Shown here: positions 7,658-14,296 of the stretch, one piece after another | Numbering within the stretch: the stretch's first letter is position 1 | Layout: the number at the start of each line of letters is the position of its first letter | Source of the DNA: CAIQQQ01 sp040399685 | GTDB taxonomy: Bacteria > Pseudomonadota > Alphaproteobacteria > Acetobacterales > Acetobacteraceae | Reading direction: 5' to 3' | NCBI GenBank assembly: GCA_040399685.1 | Contig: JBBART010000039.1 | Location: 1-19,455, forward strand | Length of the DNA stretch: 19,455 bases | Translations under genes and position numbers: made by a program | Notes under the pieces: generated by a model | What the model saw: only the letters and a program-made list of their open reading frames with translations | The model's database searches: none | What the model was told of the DNA's origin: nothing

Positions 7658-8140
7658 ATGTCCCAGACAACCCCCAGACGGACCGTGATCGGCGTCGGCA
7701 ATCCCGACCGGGGCGATGACGCGGCCGGGTGCTGGGCGGCGCGGATCGTGCGGCATATGCTGCCGGATGACGTGACCGTGGTGGAGCATAACGGCGATGC
7801 CACAGCGCTGGTGGCCCGGCTTGCCGGAATGGAAGCGGCATTCCTGGTGGATGCGTGTTGCTCCGGCGCCGCCTGCGGCACGCTGCACCGCTTCGATGTG
7901 GCCGCGGCACCGCTGCCAGCGAACGCGTTCAGCCTGTCGACGCACGGGTTTGGCCTGATGGAGGGCATTGAACTCACCCGCATCCTGGGGCTGCTGCCCG
8001 CCTGCTGCGTGGTGTTCGGCATCGAGGGTGGGCATTTTCAATATGGAGATGCGCTGTCGCCGCCGGTCTGTGCGTCGCTTGACGAGGTTGCGCGCAGGCT
8101 CTGCGCAGAGATTGTCGGGCAGGAGGCGGTGCGTGCATGA
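7658..8140 (+). CDS. Hydrogenase large-subunit maturation endopeptidase (HyaD/HybD family)
   Basis: A 160-residue cytoplasmic protease that clips the C-terminal tail of the large subunit after nickel is inserted. The N-terminal GVGNPDRGDDAAG (about residues 12-24) is the family signature; the acidic residue that senses nickel is Asp here, as in many group 3 proteases. AFLVDACCSG and LSTHGFGL supply the other two expected metal-contacting regions. The ATG at 7658 follows the large-subunit stop by 4 bases and has GAAAGGA (7642-7648) as ribosome site. Its position directly after hydA indicates it is the dedicated protease for that subunit. It overlaps the next gene by 8 bases. Confidence 0.9.
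   Translation: MSQTTPRRTVIGVGNPDRGDDAAGCWAARIVRHMLPDDVTVVEHNGDATALVARLAGMEAAFLVDACCSGAACGTLHRFDVAAAPLPANAFSLSTHGFGLMEGIELTRILGLLPACCVVFGIEGGHFQYGDALSPPVCASLDEVARRLCAEIVGQEAVRA
8121..8126 (+). promoter_or_regulatory. Ribosome binding site for the GTG start of hypA
   Basis: A perfect AGGAGG lies 6 bases before GTG at 8133. It decides the start of the short HypA, whose N-terminus then reads (M)HEATLMAGL, matching the invariant Met-His-Glu of the family. Confidence 0.75.
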
Positions 8141-8396
8141 AGCCACGCTCATGGCCGGGCTTATGCGTCGCATCGATGCGGTGGCGTCAGGCGAGCACGC
8201 ACACCGCGTGACCGCCGTGGCGGTGTGGTTGGGCGCGCTGAGCCATATGTCGGCCGCCCACTTCGCCGAGCATTTCCAGCAGGCGGCTGCCGGCACCCCG
8301 GCTGAGGGCGCACGGCTGGATGTGACTGTTTCAACCGATCCCGACCATGCCGGCGCGCAGGACATCCGGCTTGAGAGCGTGGAGGTGGAGATCTGA
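8133..8396 (+). CDS. hypA: Short HypA nickel metallochaperone lacking the zinc-binding domain
   Basis: An 87-residue HypA. HypA delivers nickel to the hydrogenase large subunit, normally together with the GTPase HypB. The start is GTG with a perfect AGGAGG, giving the essential N-terminal Met-His2-Glu3 that binds nickel. The middle matches the family (WLGALSHMSAAHFAEHFQQA; AEGARLDV). Usual HypA is about 113-118 residues and carries two CxxC pairs in a zinc loop; this protein has no cysteine. It runs from the beta strand (LDVTVSTDP) straight to the terminal strand (DIRLESVEVEI), so the zinc domain has been neatly removed rather than the end cut off. It overlaps hypF. No hypB is present in the operon. 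It probably still binds nickel through its N-terminus, but this is inferred. Confidence 0.85.
   Translation: MHEATLMAGLMRRIDAVASGEHAHRVTAVAVWLGALSHMSAAHFAEHFQQAAAGTPAEGARLDVTVSTDPDHAGAQDIRLESVEVEI
8381..8395 (+). promoter_or_regulatory. Ribosome site plus candidate CTG start codon for hypF
   Basis: GGAGGTGGAG (8381-8390) is followed by CTG at 8393-8395, which overlaps the hypA stop as CTGA. The hypF frame opens after a stop at 8372-8374 and holds no ATG, GTG or TTG until GTG at 8450, which is already inside the acylphosphatase motif. This makes CTG at 8393 the best-placed candidate start. Confidence 0.45.
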
Positions 8397-10711
8397 CCGG
8401 CGTTGCCCCCCTTGGCGACGTCGGCACAGCCCGCAGGCTGCGCGTCCTCGTGCGCGGCACCGTCCAGGGGGTGGGGTTTCGGCCGTTCATCTATCGCCGG
8501 GCCATTGAATTCGGCCTGTCGGGGTGGGTGCGCAACTCCGGCCAAGGCGTTGTGGTCGAGGTGGAGGGCGCGACCGTCGCGATTACCAGACTGCTGGCGG
8601 TGATCCGGAATGCGGCGCCTGTGCGAGCCATGGTCGTGTCCATCGACACGCAGGACGTTGCGCCCAACGGCGAGACGGGTTTCACGATCCGCGCGAGCGA
8701 AATGCCCGGCGGTGGCGGTGCGGACATCGCGCCGGATATCGCGACATGTGCTGCGTGTTTGCGCGAGTTGTTCAACCCGCGTGACCGCCGTTACTTGCAT
8801 CCGTTTATCACCTGCACGCAATGCGGGCCGCGTTACAGCATTGTGGAAGGCCTTCCCTACGATCGGGCACGGACATCGATGTGGCATTTCCCGATGTGTC
8901 GGGCTTGCCGGGCGGAATATGAGAGCCCCAGTGATCGCCGCTTTCATGCCGAGCCGGTTGCATGCTGGACATGCGGGCCGCGACTTTCATTGCGGGATGC
9001 AGCCGGAGGCCCCTTGGCGCGTGACCACGCGGCGGTGGCGGGGGCTGCAACGGCCGTGCGGGCGGGACAGATCGTGGCTGTGAAAGGGATCGGCGGCTTT
9101 CACCTGCTGGTCGATGCACACAATGCGGCGGCGGTGGCCCGGTTGCGGCAGTGGAAGCAGCGGGGCGACAAGCCGTTCGCGGTCATGTTTCCGTCGCTCG
9201 CCACCATCCAGGGGTGTTGCGAGGTTGGCCCGGTCGAGGCCGGGCTGCTCACAAGCCCGGCACGACCGATCGTGCTGCTGCGCGCGCGCAGCGCCGTGCT
9301 GGCGCAGGGAACGCCCTGGATCGGGGCGATGCTGGCCTATGCGCCGGTGCATCATCTGCTGATGCGGGATCTGGGGATTTCGGTTGTGGCGACCAGCTTC
9401 AACCGCGGTGGCGAGCCGATCGTGTTTCGGGAACAGGACATGGGGCGACTTGCGGGCATCGCGGACCAGGTTCTGGGGCATGATCGCCCCATCATGCGGC
9501 CGGCGGATGATTCGGTTGTGCGGGTGGTGTGCGCACGGCCGTTGGTGTTGCGGCGCGCCCGCGGCTATGCGCCGGAGCCGATCCAGGCAGCGAACACACC
9601 GGCCGGCATCGTGGCGGTCGGTGGGCATCTCAAGGCGACGGTGGCCATCACGCGGTCGGGTGGGTTCGTTCTCAGTCAGCATGTGGGCGATCTGGACACC
9701 GTGGCGGGGCGCGCTGCGCATGAAGCGGCAATCGCGGATGCGTGCCGCCTGTTCGACGTCCGCCCGAGGCTGGTGGCGCGCGATCTTCATCCTGATCATG
9801 CGTCGAGCCAGATGGCCGAGGCGATGGGGTTGCCGGTCGTGGCCGTGCAGCATCATGTTGCCCATATCGCCGCCTGCATGGTGGAGAATGATCTGACGCC
9901 GCCTGCCATGGGCGTTGCGTGGGACGGTACCGGCTATGGGCCGGATGGCACCGTTTGGGGCGGTGAGTTCCTGCTGGTCACGCAGGCGGGGTGGCGACGG
10001 GTGGGACATCTGCGTCATTTTCCCCTTCCCGGCGGCGAGGCGGCGGCATACGAGCCGCGTCGGGCGGCGCTGGGGCTGTTGTTCGCGGCATTCGGCGCGG
10101 ATTCGCTGGCGATGGCCGATCTCGCGCCGGTTGCCGCGTTCTTGGCGGCCGAACGTGCCGTTCTGGGCGCCATGCTGGAGCGTGGGGTGAACGCGCCGGT
10201 GTGTTCCAGCATGGGGCGGCTGTTCGATGCCTTTGCTGCCCTGTGCGGACTTCGCCAAATTTCGAGCTATGAGGGGCAGGCCGCCGCCGAACTGGAATGG
10301 GCCGCCGAGCGTGCGGCACCGGCGCCCGCCTATCCATTCCCGCTCCGCGACGCGACAGTCCCGATGGTGATCGACTGGCAGCCGGCGCTGGAGGCAGCTT
10401 TGGCCGATCTGCGCGCCGGGGCAAAGATCGCGGCCATCGCGGCGGCGCTGCATCTGGGTTTGGCTGCGGCCATCGTGGCGGTGGCCCGGCGGGTTGGAGA
10501 ACGGCGGGTGATCCTGAGCGGCGGATGTTTCCAGAACGGGTTTCTGAGCGAGGCGTCGGTGGCGGCGTTGCGGGATTCTGGTTTCGAGCCTGTCTGGCAT
10601 CGCCAGATCCCCCCCAATGACGGCGGCATCGCACTCGGCCAGGCGGCCTGGGCAGCGTGGCGCGAAGCGGGAGACGTAGAATGTGCCTCGCCATCCCTGG
10701 GCTTGTCCTGA
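8393..10711 (+). CDS. hypF: Carbamoyltransferase HypF
   Basis: About 772 residues from the proposed CTG start, or 753 from GTG at 8450. It turns carbamoyl phosphate into a carbamoyl-adenylate and moves it to HypE, the first step in making the CN ligands of the NiFe centre. Domains in order: acylphosphatase (RGTVQGVGFRPF near 21-32); two zinc-finger pairs with CxxC at CAAC, CTQC, CRAC and CWTC (about 119-194); YrdC-like domain (VAVKGIGGFHLL, KRGDKPFAVMF); and a Kae1-like carbamoyltransferase domain with VQHHVAHIAA (about 485-494), AWDGTGYGPDGT and LSGGCFQNGF (about 705-714). A start at 8450 would remove the first beta strand (RLRVLVRG) of the acylphosphatase domain, so the CTG start is preferred. 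The 3' end overlaps hypC by 31 bases. Confidence 0.9.
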   Translation: MTGVAPLGDVGTARRLRVLVRGTVQGVGFRPFIYRRAIEFGLSGWVRNSGQGVVVEVEGATVAITRLLAVIRNAAPVRAMVVSIDTQDVAPNGETGFTIRASEMPGGGGADIAPDIATCAACLRELFNPRDRRYLHPFITCTQCGPRYSIVEGLPYDRARTSMWHFPMCRACRAEYESPSDRRFHAEPVACWTCGPRLSLRDAAGGPLARDHAAVAGAATAVRAGQIVAVKGIGGFHLLVDAHNAAAVARLRQWKQRGDKPFAVMFPSLATIQGCCEVGPVEAGLLTSPARPIVLLRARSAVLAQGTPWIGAMLAYAPVHHLLMRDLGISVVATSFNRGGEPIVFREQDMGRLAGIADQVLGHDRPIMRPADDSVVRVVCARPLVLRRARGYAPEPIQAANTPAGIVAVGGHLKATVAITRSGGFVLSQHVGDLDTVAGRAAHEAAIADACRLFDVRPRLVARDLHPDHASSQMAEAMGLPVVAVQHHVAHIAACMVENDLTPPAMGVAWDGTGYGPDGTVWGGEFLLVTQAGWRRVGHLRHFPLPGGEAAAYEPRRAALGLLFAAFGADSLAMADLAPVAAFLAAERAVLGAMLERGVNAPVCSSMGRLFDAFAALCGLRQISSYEGQAAAELEWAAERAAPAPAYPFPLRDATVPMVIDWQPALEAALADLRAGAKIAAIAAALHLGLAAAIVAVARRVGERRVILSGGCFQNGFLSEASVAALRDSGFEPVWHRQIPPNDGGIALGQAAWAAWREAGDVECASPSLGLS

Positions 10712-10911
10712 GCCTGTCGGAGTCCGAGCCGGTCCTGCGCACCGGGCGGGTGGATTTCGGCGGCGTCATCAAGGAGATCAATTTCGCCTTTGCGCCGGAG
10801 GCTGGGGTTGGCGCGCATGTGCTGGTGCATGTGGGCTTTGCGATCGCCGTGATCGACGCGGCCGAGGCTGGGCGTGTGTTCGCGCATCTGCGGGAGATCG
10901 GCGGGCCATGA
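10681..10911 (+). CDS. hypC: Hydrogenase assembly chaperone HypC
   Basis: A 76-residue small chaperone that, with HypD, carries the Fe(CN)2CO fragment and delivers it to the large subunit. It begins MCLAIPG; Cys2 is the conserved iron-binding cysteine exposed after loss of Met. RVDFGGVIKEINFAF and VGAHVLVHVGFAIAVID match the OB-fold core. The start lies inside the 3' end of hypF (31-base overlap). The stop overlaps the hypD start as ATGA. Confidence 0.92.
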   Translation: MCLAIPGLVLSLSESEPVLRTGRVDFGGVIKEINFAFAPEAGVGAHVLVHVGFAIAVIDAAEAGRVFAHLREIGGP

Positions 10912-12005
10912 GATATGTGGATGAATATCGCGATCCCGCTGCTGTCGGGGCGATGAGCGCGGCGATTGCGCGGGTTGTGACGCGGCCTTGGGTTTTGATG
11001 GAAATATGCGGCGGGCAGACCAACGCCATTCTGCGCTATGGGCTGGATGCGCTTCTACCCCATGACGTGACCCTCGTGCATGGGCCGGGCTGCCCGGTCT
11101 GCGTGACGCCGGTGGCGCATATCGACAAGGCGATTGAGATCGCGCTGCGGCCGGGGGTGATCCTGGCTTCGTTCGGTGACATGTTGCGCGTGCCGGGGAC
11201 AGACGGGGATTTGCTGACCGCACGCTCTCGAGGGGCGGATGTCCGCGTGGTGCATTCGCCGCTTGACGCGCTGGCTTTGGCGCGGGCCGAGCCGGGGCGC
11301 GAGGTGGTGCTGTTTGCCATAGGCTTCGAGACCACGGCGCCGGCCAATGCCATGGCGGCGTATCGGGCGCGGCGCGAGGGGATTGGCAATTTTTCCATGC
11401 TGGTGTCGCACGTGCTGGTGCCGCCGGCGATGGACGCGATCTTGGCGGCGGACGGCAACCGGATTCAGGGTTTCCTCGGCGCTGGGCATGTGTGCGTGGT
11501 GATGGGATATGCGGACTACGAACCGATTGCGGCGCGGCATGGCGTGCCGATTGTGGTGACGGGGTTCGAGCCGCTGGATATTCTGGAAGGTGTCTTTCTG
11601 TGCCTGCGCCAACTTGAGGCCGGTCGGGCCGAGGTGGAGAACCAGTATTGCCGCTCGGTCTGTCGTAATGGCAACCCGCCGGCGCTGGCAATGATCCGCG
11701 AGGTGTTTCGCGTGGTGCCGCGACAGTGGCGCGGTATCGGCGCGATCGCCGCAAGCGGGCTTGGGCTGGCCCCCGCCTATCGCGATCTCGATGCCGAGCA
11801 GCGGTTTGGCGCTGTCAGCGTTGGAACCGAGGTCGCAGGTCCCTGCATCAGCGGCCAGGTGTTGCGCGGGGAGAAGAAGCCGCCCGAATGCCAGGCCTTT
11901 GGGACATCCTGCACGCCGGACCGGCCGTTGGGGGTGACGATGGTCTCTGCCGAGGGCGCCTGCGCAGCCTATCACCGTCACCCTCGCGCTGGAATCGGAC
12001 GATGA
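10908..12005 (+). CDS. hypD: Hydrogenase Fe-cofactor assembly protein HypD
   Basis: A 365-residue Fe-S scaffold protein on which Fe(CN)2CO is assembled with HypC. Key motifs are all present: CGGQT (Cys34), GPGCPVC (Cys62 and Cys65), GFETTAPANAMA, and the C-terminal [4Fe-4S] region with cysteines in GPCISGQVL, PPECQAFG, TSCTPDRP and EGACAAY. The ATG overlaps the hypC stop, and the stop TGA overlaps the hypE ATG (ATGA in both cases), so hypC-hypD-hypE are likely translationally coupled. Length is normal. Confidence 0.95.
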   Translation: MRYVDEYRDPAAVGAMSAAIARVVTRPWVLMEICGGQTNAILRYGLDALLPHDVTLVHGPGCPVCVTPVAHIDKAIEIALRPGVILASFGDMLRVPGTDGDLLTARSRGADVRVVHSPLDALALARAEPGREVVLFAIGFETTAPANAMAAYRARREGIGNFSMLVSHVLVPPAMDAILAADGNRIQGFLGAGHVCVVMGYADYEPIAARHGVPIVVTGFEPLDILEGVFLCLRQLEAGRAEVENQYCRSVCRNGNPPALAMIREVFRVVPRQWRGIGAIAASGLGLAPAYRDLDAEQRFGAVSVGTEVAGPCISGQVLRGEKKPPECQAFGTSCTPDRPLGVTMVSAEGACAAYHRHPRAGIGR

Positions 12006-13015
12006 CGGGTTCGGCCGAGACGGTGCAGCTTGCGCATGGCGGCGGCGGACGGGCGATGGCGCGTCTGCTGGAGACGATCATTCGGCCGGGTTTCGCCGAT
12101 CCGGAGATCGCACGCTGTCATGACGGGGCGGTGCTGGACGTGGCCGGCCCCATCGCCTTCACCACCGATTCCTATGTGATCCGCCCGCTGGTGTTTCCGG
12201 GTGGCGATATCGGCACGCTGGCCGTCTACGGCACAGTCAACGATCTGGCGATGTGCGGCGCGCGGCCGCTGTTCCTCAGCGTGGGGTTTATTCTGGAAGA
12301 AGGCCTGCCGCTTGATCTGCTGCGCCGCATCGTGGCCTCGATGCGGCAGGCGGCCTGGGAAGCCGGGGTGCGGTTGGTGACGGGCGATACCAAGGTGGTC
12401 GAGCGTGGCAAGGCGGATGGAATGTTCATCAACACCAGCGGCATTGGCCATGTGGTGGCGTCCGCGCCTATTGGCCCTGCCAGCGTGCGGGCAGGCGATA
12501 TGGTGATCCTCAGCGGCGATATCGGACGGCACGGCATTGCTGTGATGGCGGCGCGGGAGAGTCTGGGGTTCGAGATGCCAATTGAAAGCGACTGCGCGCC
12601 GCTGGCAGCAGCGGTTCTGGCGTTGATCGAGGCCGGCATTGCCGTGCGGTGCCTGCGCGATCTCACACGGGGCGGGCTGGCGAGTGCCATGGTGGAGATT
12701 GCCGAGACGGCGGGGGTGGCGATTGCGCTCGATGAAACAGCGATCCCGGTGCATGACGCGGTGCGTGCCGCGTGCGACCTTTTGGGGTTCGATCCGCTGC
12801 ATGTGGCGAATGAAGGACGGTTCGTGGTGTTTGTCGCAGCGGAGGATGCCGAGCGTGCGGTGGCTGTCCTGCACCGTCATGCGGTTGCGGCCATGGCTGC
12901 GGTGATTGGCGTCGTGCGGGAAGGCCCGGCTGGGCAGGTTTCGTGCCGGGGGCCGTTCGGCGTTGCGCGGGCGATCGATATGTTGAGCGGCGCCCAGTTG
13001 CCGAGAATATGCTGA
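12002..13015 (+). CDS. hypE: Carbamoyl-dehydratase HypE
   Basis: A 337-residue member of the PurM/ThiL-like ATP-binding family. HypE receives the carbamoyl group from HypF on its C-terminal cysteine and dehydrates it with ATP to the thiocyanate that donates CN. The protein ends in PRIC, so the acceptor cysteine is the last residue (Cys337). It opens with LAHGGGGRAMARLLE, followed by FTTDSYVIRPLVFPGGDIG, GTVNDLAMCGARP and DLTRGGLASAMVEIAE, all typical. The ATG overlaps the hypD stop. It is the last gene of the hydrogenase operon; a hairpin repeat follows 17 bases after the stop. Confidence 0.95.
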   Translation: MTGSAETVQLAHGGGGRAMARLLETIIRPGFADPEIARCHDGAVLDVAGPIAFTTDSYVIRPLVFPGGDIGTLAVYGTVNDLAMCGARPLFLSVGFILEEGLPLDLLRRIVASMRQAAWEAGVRLVTGDTKVVERGKADGMFINTSGIGHVVASAPIGPASVRAGDMVILSGDIGRHGIAVMAARESLGFEMPIESDCAPLAAAVLALIEAGIAVRCLRDLTRGGLASAMVEIAETAGVAIALDETAIPVHDAVRAACDLLGFDPLHVANEGRFVVFVAAEDAERAVAVLHRHAVAAMAAVIGVVREGPAGQVSCRGPFGVARAIDMLSGAQLPRIC

Positions 13016-13023
13016 AAAAAGTA

Positions 13024-13072
13024 AGGAAGAACTTTCTTTTTCTGAAGAAAAAGAAACAAAAAGACTTTCATC
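13024..13072 (+). repeat. Hairpin repeat, copy 1, likely terminator of the hydrogenase operon
   Basis: TTTCTTTTTC (13033-13042), a TGAA loop and GAAAAAGAAA (13047-13056) form a perfect 10-bp hairpin, with AAGGAA before it and CAAAAAGACTTTCAT after it. The stem is A/T-only apart from two G/C pairs, unlike a normal GC-stem terminator. A second, inverted copy sits at 13114-13163. I recall very similar short repeats scattered through Acetobacteraceae genomes. Its place at the convergent ends of two operons suggests transcription termination. Confidence 0.65.
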
Positions 13073-13113
13073 TATTGGGTCATGGGTCTCGGCCGATACC
13101 CCGCCCCGCCCAA

Positions 13114-13163
13114 ATGTATGAAATTTTTTGGTTCTTTTTTCTAAAAAAGAACACTTTCCTTTT
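13114..13163 (-). repeat. Hairpin repeat, copy 2 (inverted), likely terminator of the exporter operon
   Basis: GTTCTTTTTT (13131-13140), a 2-base CT loop and AAAAAAGAAC (13143-13152) form a perfect inverted repeat. Read on the minus strand, it lines up with copy 1: AAGGAA, the stem, then CAAAAA and TTTCAT in the same order. The copies have diverged, so they are not a recent duplication. It lies 12 bases beyond the stop of the minus-strand permease gene. Confidence 0.6.
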
Positions 13164-13174
13164 TATGCCTCACC

Positions 13175-14296
13175 CTACGCCGCCGCCATAGCCCTGCGAA
13201 ACCGCAGCAAAGCCAGTGCGAAGACCACCAGGCCCATTGCGGCTGTGACGAGGAAGTCCTTCCACACCACTTCGATCCCTGCACCCCGATAAAGAATGGA
13301 CTGCGCGAAGCTGACAAAATGCGTGCTGGGCGAGAACTGCATGATGACCTGCAGCACGTGCGGCATGCTTTCCAGCGGCGTGTTGCTGCCCGACAGAATG
13401 TTCATCGGCAGCGCCACCAGCAAGTAGAGCAGCCCCAGTTGTGGCATGCTGCGGGCGATGGTGCTGAGATAGATGCCGATGGCGGTGGCGAAGAACAGAT
13501 AAAGCACGACGCCGCACAGAAACAGCGGCACCGAGCCGATGATGGGAATGCGCAGCAGCGCCTGCACCACCACCACCAACGACAACCCGGCCGCCAGCGT
13601 GATGATCAGCCCGTTCGCCCAGATTTTGGCCAGGGCGATGTCCAGCGGCGTCAGTGGCATCACCAGAAGATGGTCGATGGTGCCATGCTCGCGTTCACGC
13701 AGAACGGCAGCCCCCGAGAGGATGATGGCGAGCATGGTGATGTTGCTGATGATGCCCATCACGCTGGTGAACCAGGCGGAGCTTGTGTTCGGGTTGTAAA
13801 GGATGCGTACGGCGAGCGTGACCGGCAGCGCGGGCGGCGTGTCCTGGCCGGCGCCAATGCGGGCGATCACGGAGGCAGCGATCTGATCGATATAGCTAGC
13901 GCCGATGCCGGCCTGCATCGCGGCCGTGGCGTCCACGTTCACCTGTAGGCTGGGGGTGTGACCGGCTTTTACATCTCGCTCGAAATGCGGCGGAATGGAC
14001 ACGGCGAAGGTGGTGGCGGCGCTGTCCAGCAGATGGTCCATCGCGGCGAAGGACGTGCTGGTGGCGGGCCGGAAATACGGCGGCAGGAAGCTTTGGCCGA
14101 TCACGCGGGAGAGTTCAGAATGGTCGTCATCGGCGATGGCGATGGTGGCGCTGTTGAGTTCCTGCGCCACGCTTTGCGCCATGGCGATCACCGCCAGCGA
14201 AAAGGCATAGATGACGAAGGCGAGCAGCACGCGGTCGTGCAGGAAGCTGCGGATCTCCTTGGCGCCAAGCCAATAGATGATGGCCAGGCGCCTCAT
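13175..14296 (-). CDS. yhhJ: ABC-2 type exporter permease, YhhJ-like
   Basis: A 373-residue inner-membrane permease of the ABC-2 family. The N-terminus MRRLAIIYWLGAKEIRSFLHDR leads into a first membrane segment (about residues 27-46). A long extracytoplasmic loop follows (about 47-170), then a block of membrane helices (about 175-370, with MGIISNITMLAIILSGAAVL, ANGLIITLAAGLSLVVVV and LFLCGVVLYLFFATAIGIYL). The motif VLREREHGTIDHLLVMPLTP is typical of the family. The ATG overlaps the stop of the preceding fusion gene as ATGA. Gene order and lengths match E. coli yhiI-rbbA-yhhJ. The substrate is unknown; drugs, lipids or hydrophobic compounds are usual for the class. Confidence 0.88.
   Translation of the reverse strand: MRRLAIIYWLGAKEIRSFLHDRVLLAFVIYAFSLAVIAMAQSVAQELNSATIAIADDDHSELSRVIGQSFLPPYFRPATSTSFAAMDHLLDSAATTFAVSIPPHFERDVKAGHTPSLQVNVDATAAMQAGIGASYIDQIAASVIARIGAGQDTPPALPVTLAVRILYNPNTSSAWFTSVMGIISNITMLAIILSGAAVLREREHGTIDHLLVMPLTPLDIALAKIWANGLIITLAAGLSLVVVVQALLRIPIIGSVPLFLCGVVLYLFFATAIGIYLSTIARSMPQLGLLYLLVALPMNILSGSNTPLESMPHVLQVIMQFSPSTHFVSFAQSILYRGAGIEVVWKDFLVTAAMGLVVFALALLRFRRAMAAA

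Noticed and set aside
8987..10600. 537-codon minus-strand open frame opposite hypF
   Set aside because: His/Arg/Gln-rich shadow of a gene with complete HypF motifs. The same applies to minus-strand frames over the large subunit, the protease and hypD (6781-8022, 7526-8947, 10330-11754).
13016..13174. CRISPR-like or small-gene content between the operons
   Set aside because: There are only two inverted hairpin copies without regular spacers. The short open frame across them is Lys/Phe-rich translation of the A/T-rich stems.
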